Shown here in pieces: positions 5,658 to 6,380 of a DNA stretch of 6,380 nt. The translations under genes were made by a program, and so were the position numbers. The first letter of the stretch is position 1. Every line of letters begins with the position of its first letter. The notes beneath the pieces are model-generated. The model had not been told where the DNA came from. It searched no databases and saw nothing but the letters and a program-made list of their open reading frames with translations. The DNA is from Hyphomicrobiales bacterium (GTDB lineage Bacteria; Pseudomonadota; Alphaproteobacteria; Rhizobiales; Beijerinckiaceae), in contig PXAW01000092.1 of assembly GCA_003567055.1 (NCBI GenBank), positions 1-6,380 on the forward strand, written 5' to 3'.

Positions 5658-6380
5658 TCAGGCCCTGTCCGCATTGTCGAGAAACGCGCGGCGCTCGCTG
5701 AGAGTTGCGAGAAAGGCATCGATCGGCACGGGGCGACCGAAGAAATATCCCTGATAGGATTCGCAACCGCCTTCGAGCAGCCGCGTCAGCTGGCCCGCGG
5801 TCTCGACGCCCTCGGCGATGACGGCGAGATCGAGCGCCTTGCCCATCCGGATGATGGTCTCGACGATGGTCGCCGCGCGCTCGCTCTCCAGAATATCGGC
5901 GACGAAGGCCTGATCGACCTTGATCTCGTCGAAAGGCAGCCGCTTGAGGTAGGTGAGCGAGGAATAGCCGGTGCCGAAATCGTCAAGCGAAAAACGAAAA
6001 CCGAGTTCACGCAGGGCCTGCATCCGCGCAAGCGCGAAATCCATATCATCGAGGAACAGGCTCTCGGTCAGTTCCAGCTTGAGGCAGCCGGGATCGACGC
6101 CGTGGCGCTTTGCCGCGAGCTCCATCATCGTAGCGAAATCCGGCTCACGGAATTGCCGCGTGCTGATATTGATCGCCATGGTGAAACCGGCATCGCCCGA
6201 CCCGGCCCGGATCCGCGCGAGCTGGGCGCAGGCCATATCCACGACCCGGCGCCCGATCGGGACGATCAGGCCCGTCTCCTCCGCCACGGGAATGAAATCC
6301 GCCGGCGAGACGAAGCCGCGTTCGGGATGGCGCCAGCGCACCAGCGCCTCGGCGCCGGAAATCGCACCAATGCGGTCGAC
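5658..6380 (-). CDS. EAL-domain protein, probable c-di-GMP phosphodiesterase (5' end outside window)
   Basis: The last 240 residues of a larger protein are visible; the reading frame stays open to the right edge. EAL domains hydrolyse cyclic di-GMP to pGpG and so tune motility and biofilm formation. Counting from the edge, the catalytic set looks complete: EALVRW (11-16), Asn71 in NIS, the ELTES motif (103-107), DDFGTGYSSL (133-142), Lys154 and Asp156 in IKVD, AEGVET (189-194) and QGYFFGRP (210-217). This argues for an active enzyme rather than a degenerate sensor. A GTG at 6341 is not the true start: codons upstream of it continue the domain (VDRIGAISGAEAL), and the first strand of the fold is beyond the edge. 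Many such proteins carry an upstream GGDEF or sensor domain, which cannot be judged here. Confidence 0.95.
   Translation of the reverse strand, partial: VDRIGAISGAEALVRWRHPERGFVSPADFIPVAEETGLIVPIGRRVVDMACAQLARIRAGSGDAGFTMAINISTRQFREPDFATMMELAAKRHGVDPGCLKLELTESLFLDDMDFALARMQALRELGFRFSLDDFGTGYSSLTYLKRLPFDEIKVDQAFVADILESERAATIVETIIRMGKALDLAVIAEGVETAGQLTRLLEGGCESYQGYFFGRPVPIDAFLATLSERRAFLDNADRA

Noticed and set aside
6339..6341. GTG at 6341 as the start of the EAL gene
   Set aside because: The codon is an internal valine in EALVRW. The EAL motif itself lies upstream of it in the same open frame, which continues to the window edge.

Overview
The window is GC-rich chromosomal DNA with densely packed genes. 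It most likely comes from an alphaproteobacterium, probably a member of the Hyphomicrobiales/Rhizobiales. The reasons are the codon use, the mutM / ubiE-ubiB arrangement, the form of the glyoxalase I protein, and a CCCTCCCC...GGGGAGGG intergenic palindrome of a kind common in that group. The assignment is inferred from memory of these families. Nearly everything here is housekeeping. I see no RNA gene, CRISPR array, insertion sequence, toxin-antitoxin pair or defence system.

Layout from left to right: (1) Positions 11-2918 hold a minus-strand block read ubiE -> ubiB -> DUF488. It encodes two ubiquinone biosynthesis proteins separated by one base, then a small DUF488 protein. (2) mutM (3018-3902, plus strand) diverges from ubiE across a 99-bp intergenic region. 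It encodes the Fpg 8-oxoguanine DNA glycosylase. (3) A HlyIII/PAQR-family membrane protein (3911-4588, minus) converges on mutM with only 8 bp between the stop codons. A short perfect dyad covers both stop codons. (4) Positions 4589-5106 are non-coding. They hold a tandem duplication (150 bp + 148 bp, nearly identical), and each copy contains a 115-bp imperfect palindrome. A strong hairpin lies next to the gloA stop. (5) gloA (5107-5547, minus) encodes nickel-type glyoxalase I, with a good Shine-Dalgarno and a TTGACA box upstream. (6) A partial EAL-domain gene (minus) ends at 5658 and runs off the right edge. It has all the visible motifs of an active c-di-GMP phosphodiesterase.

Functionally, UbiE (C-methyltransferase) and UbiB (ABC1 kinase-like) serve the same quinone pathway. 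MutM and GloA both deal with chemical damage, oxidised bases and methylglyoxal respectively, but nothing in the sequence links them in regulation. The most interesting non-coding content is the duplicated palindromic element between the HlyIII-family gene and gloA. The rest is ordinary, and no convincing new system is visible.
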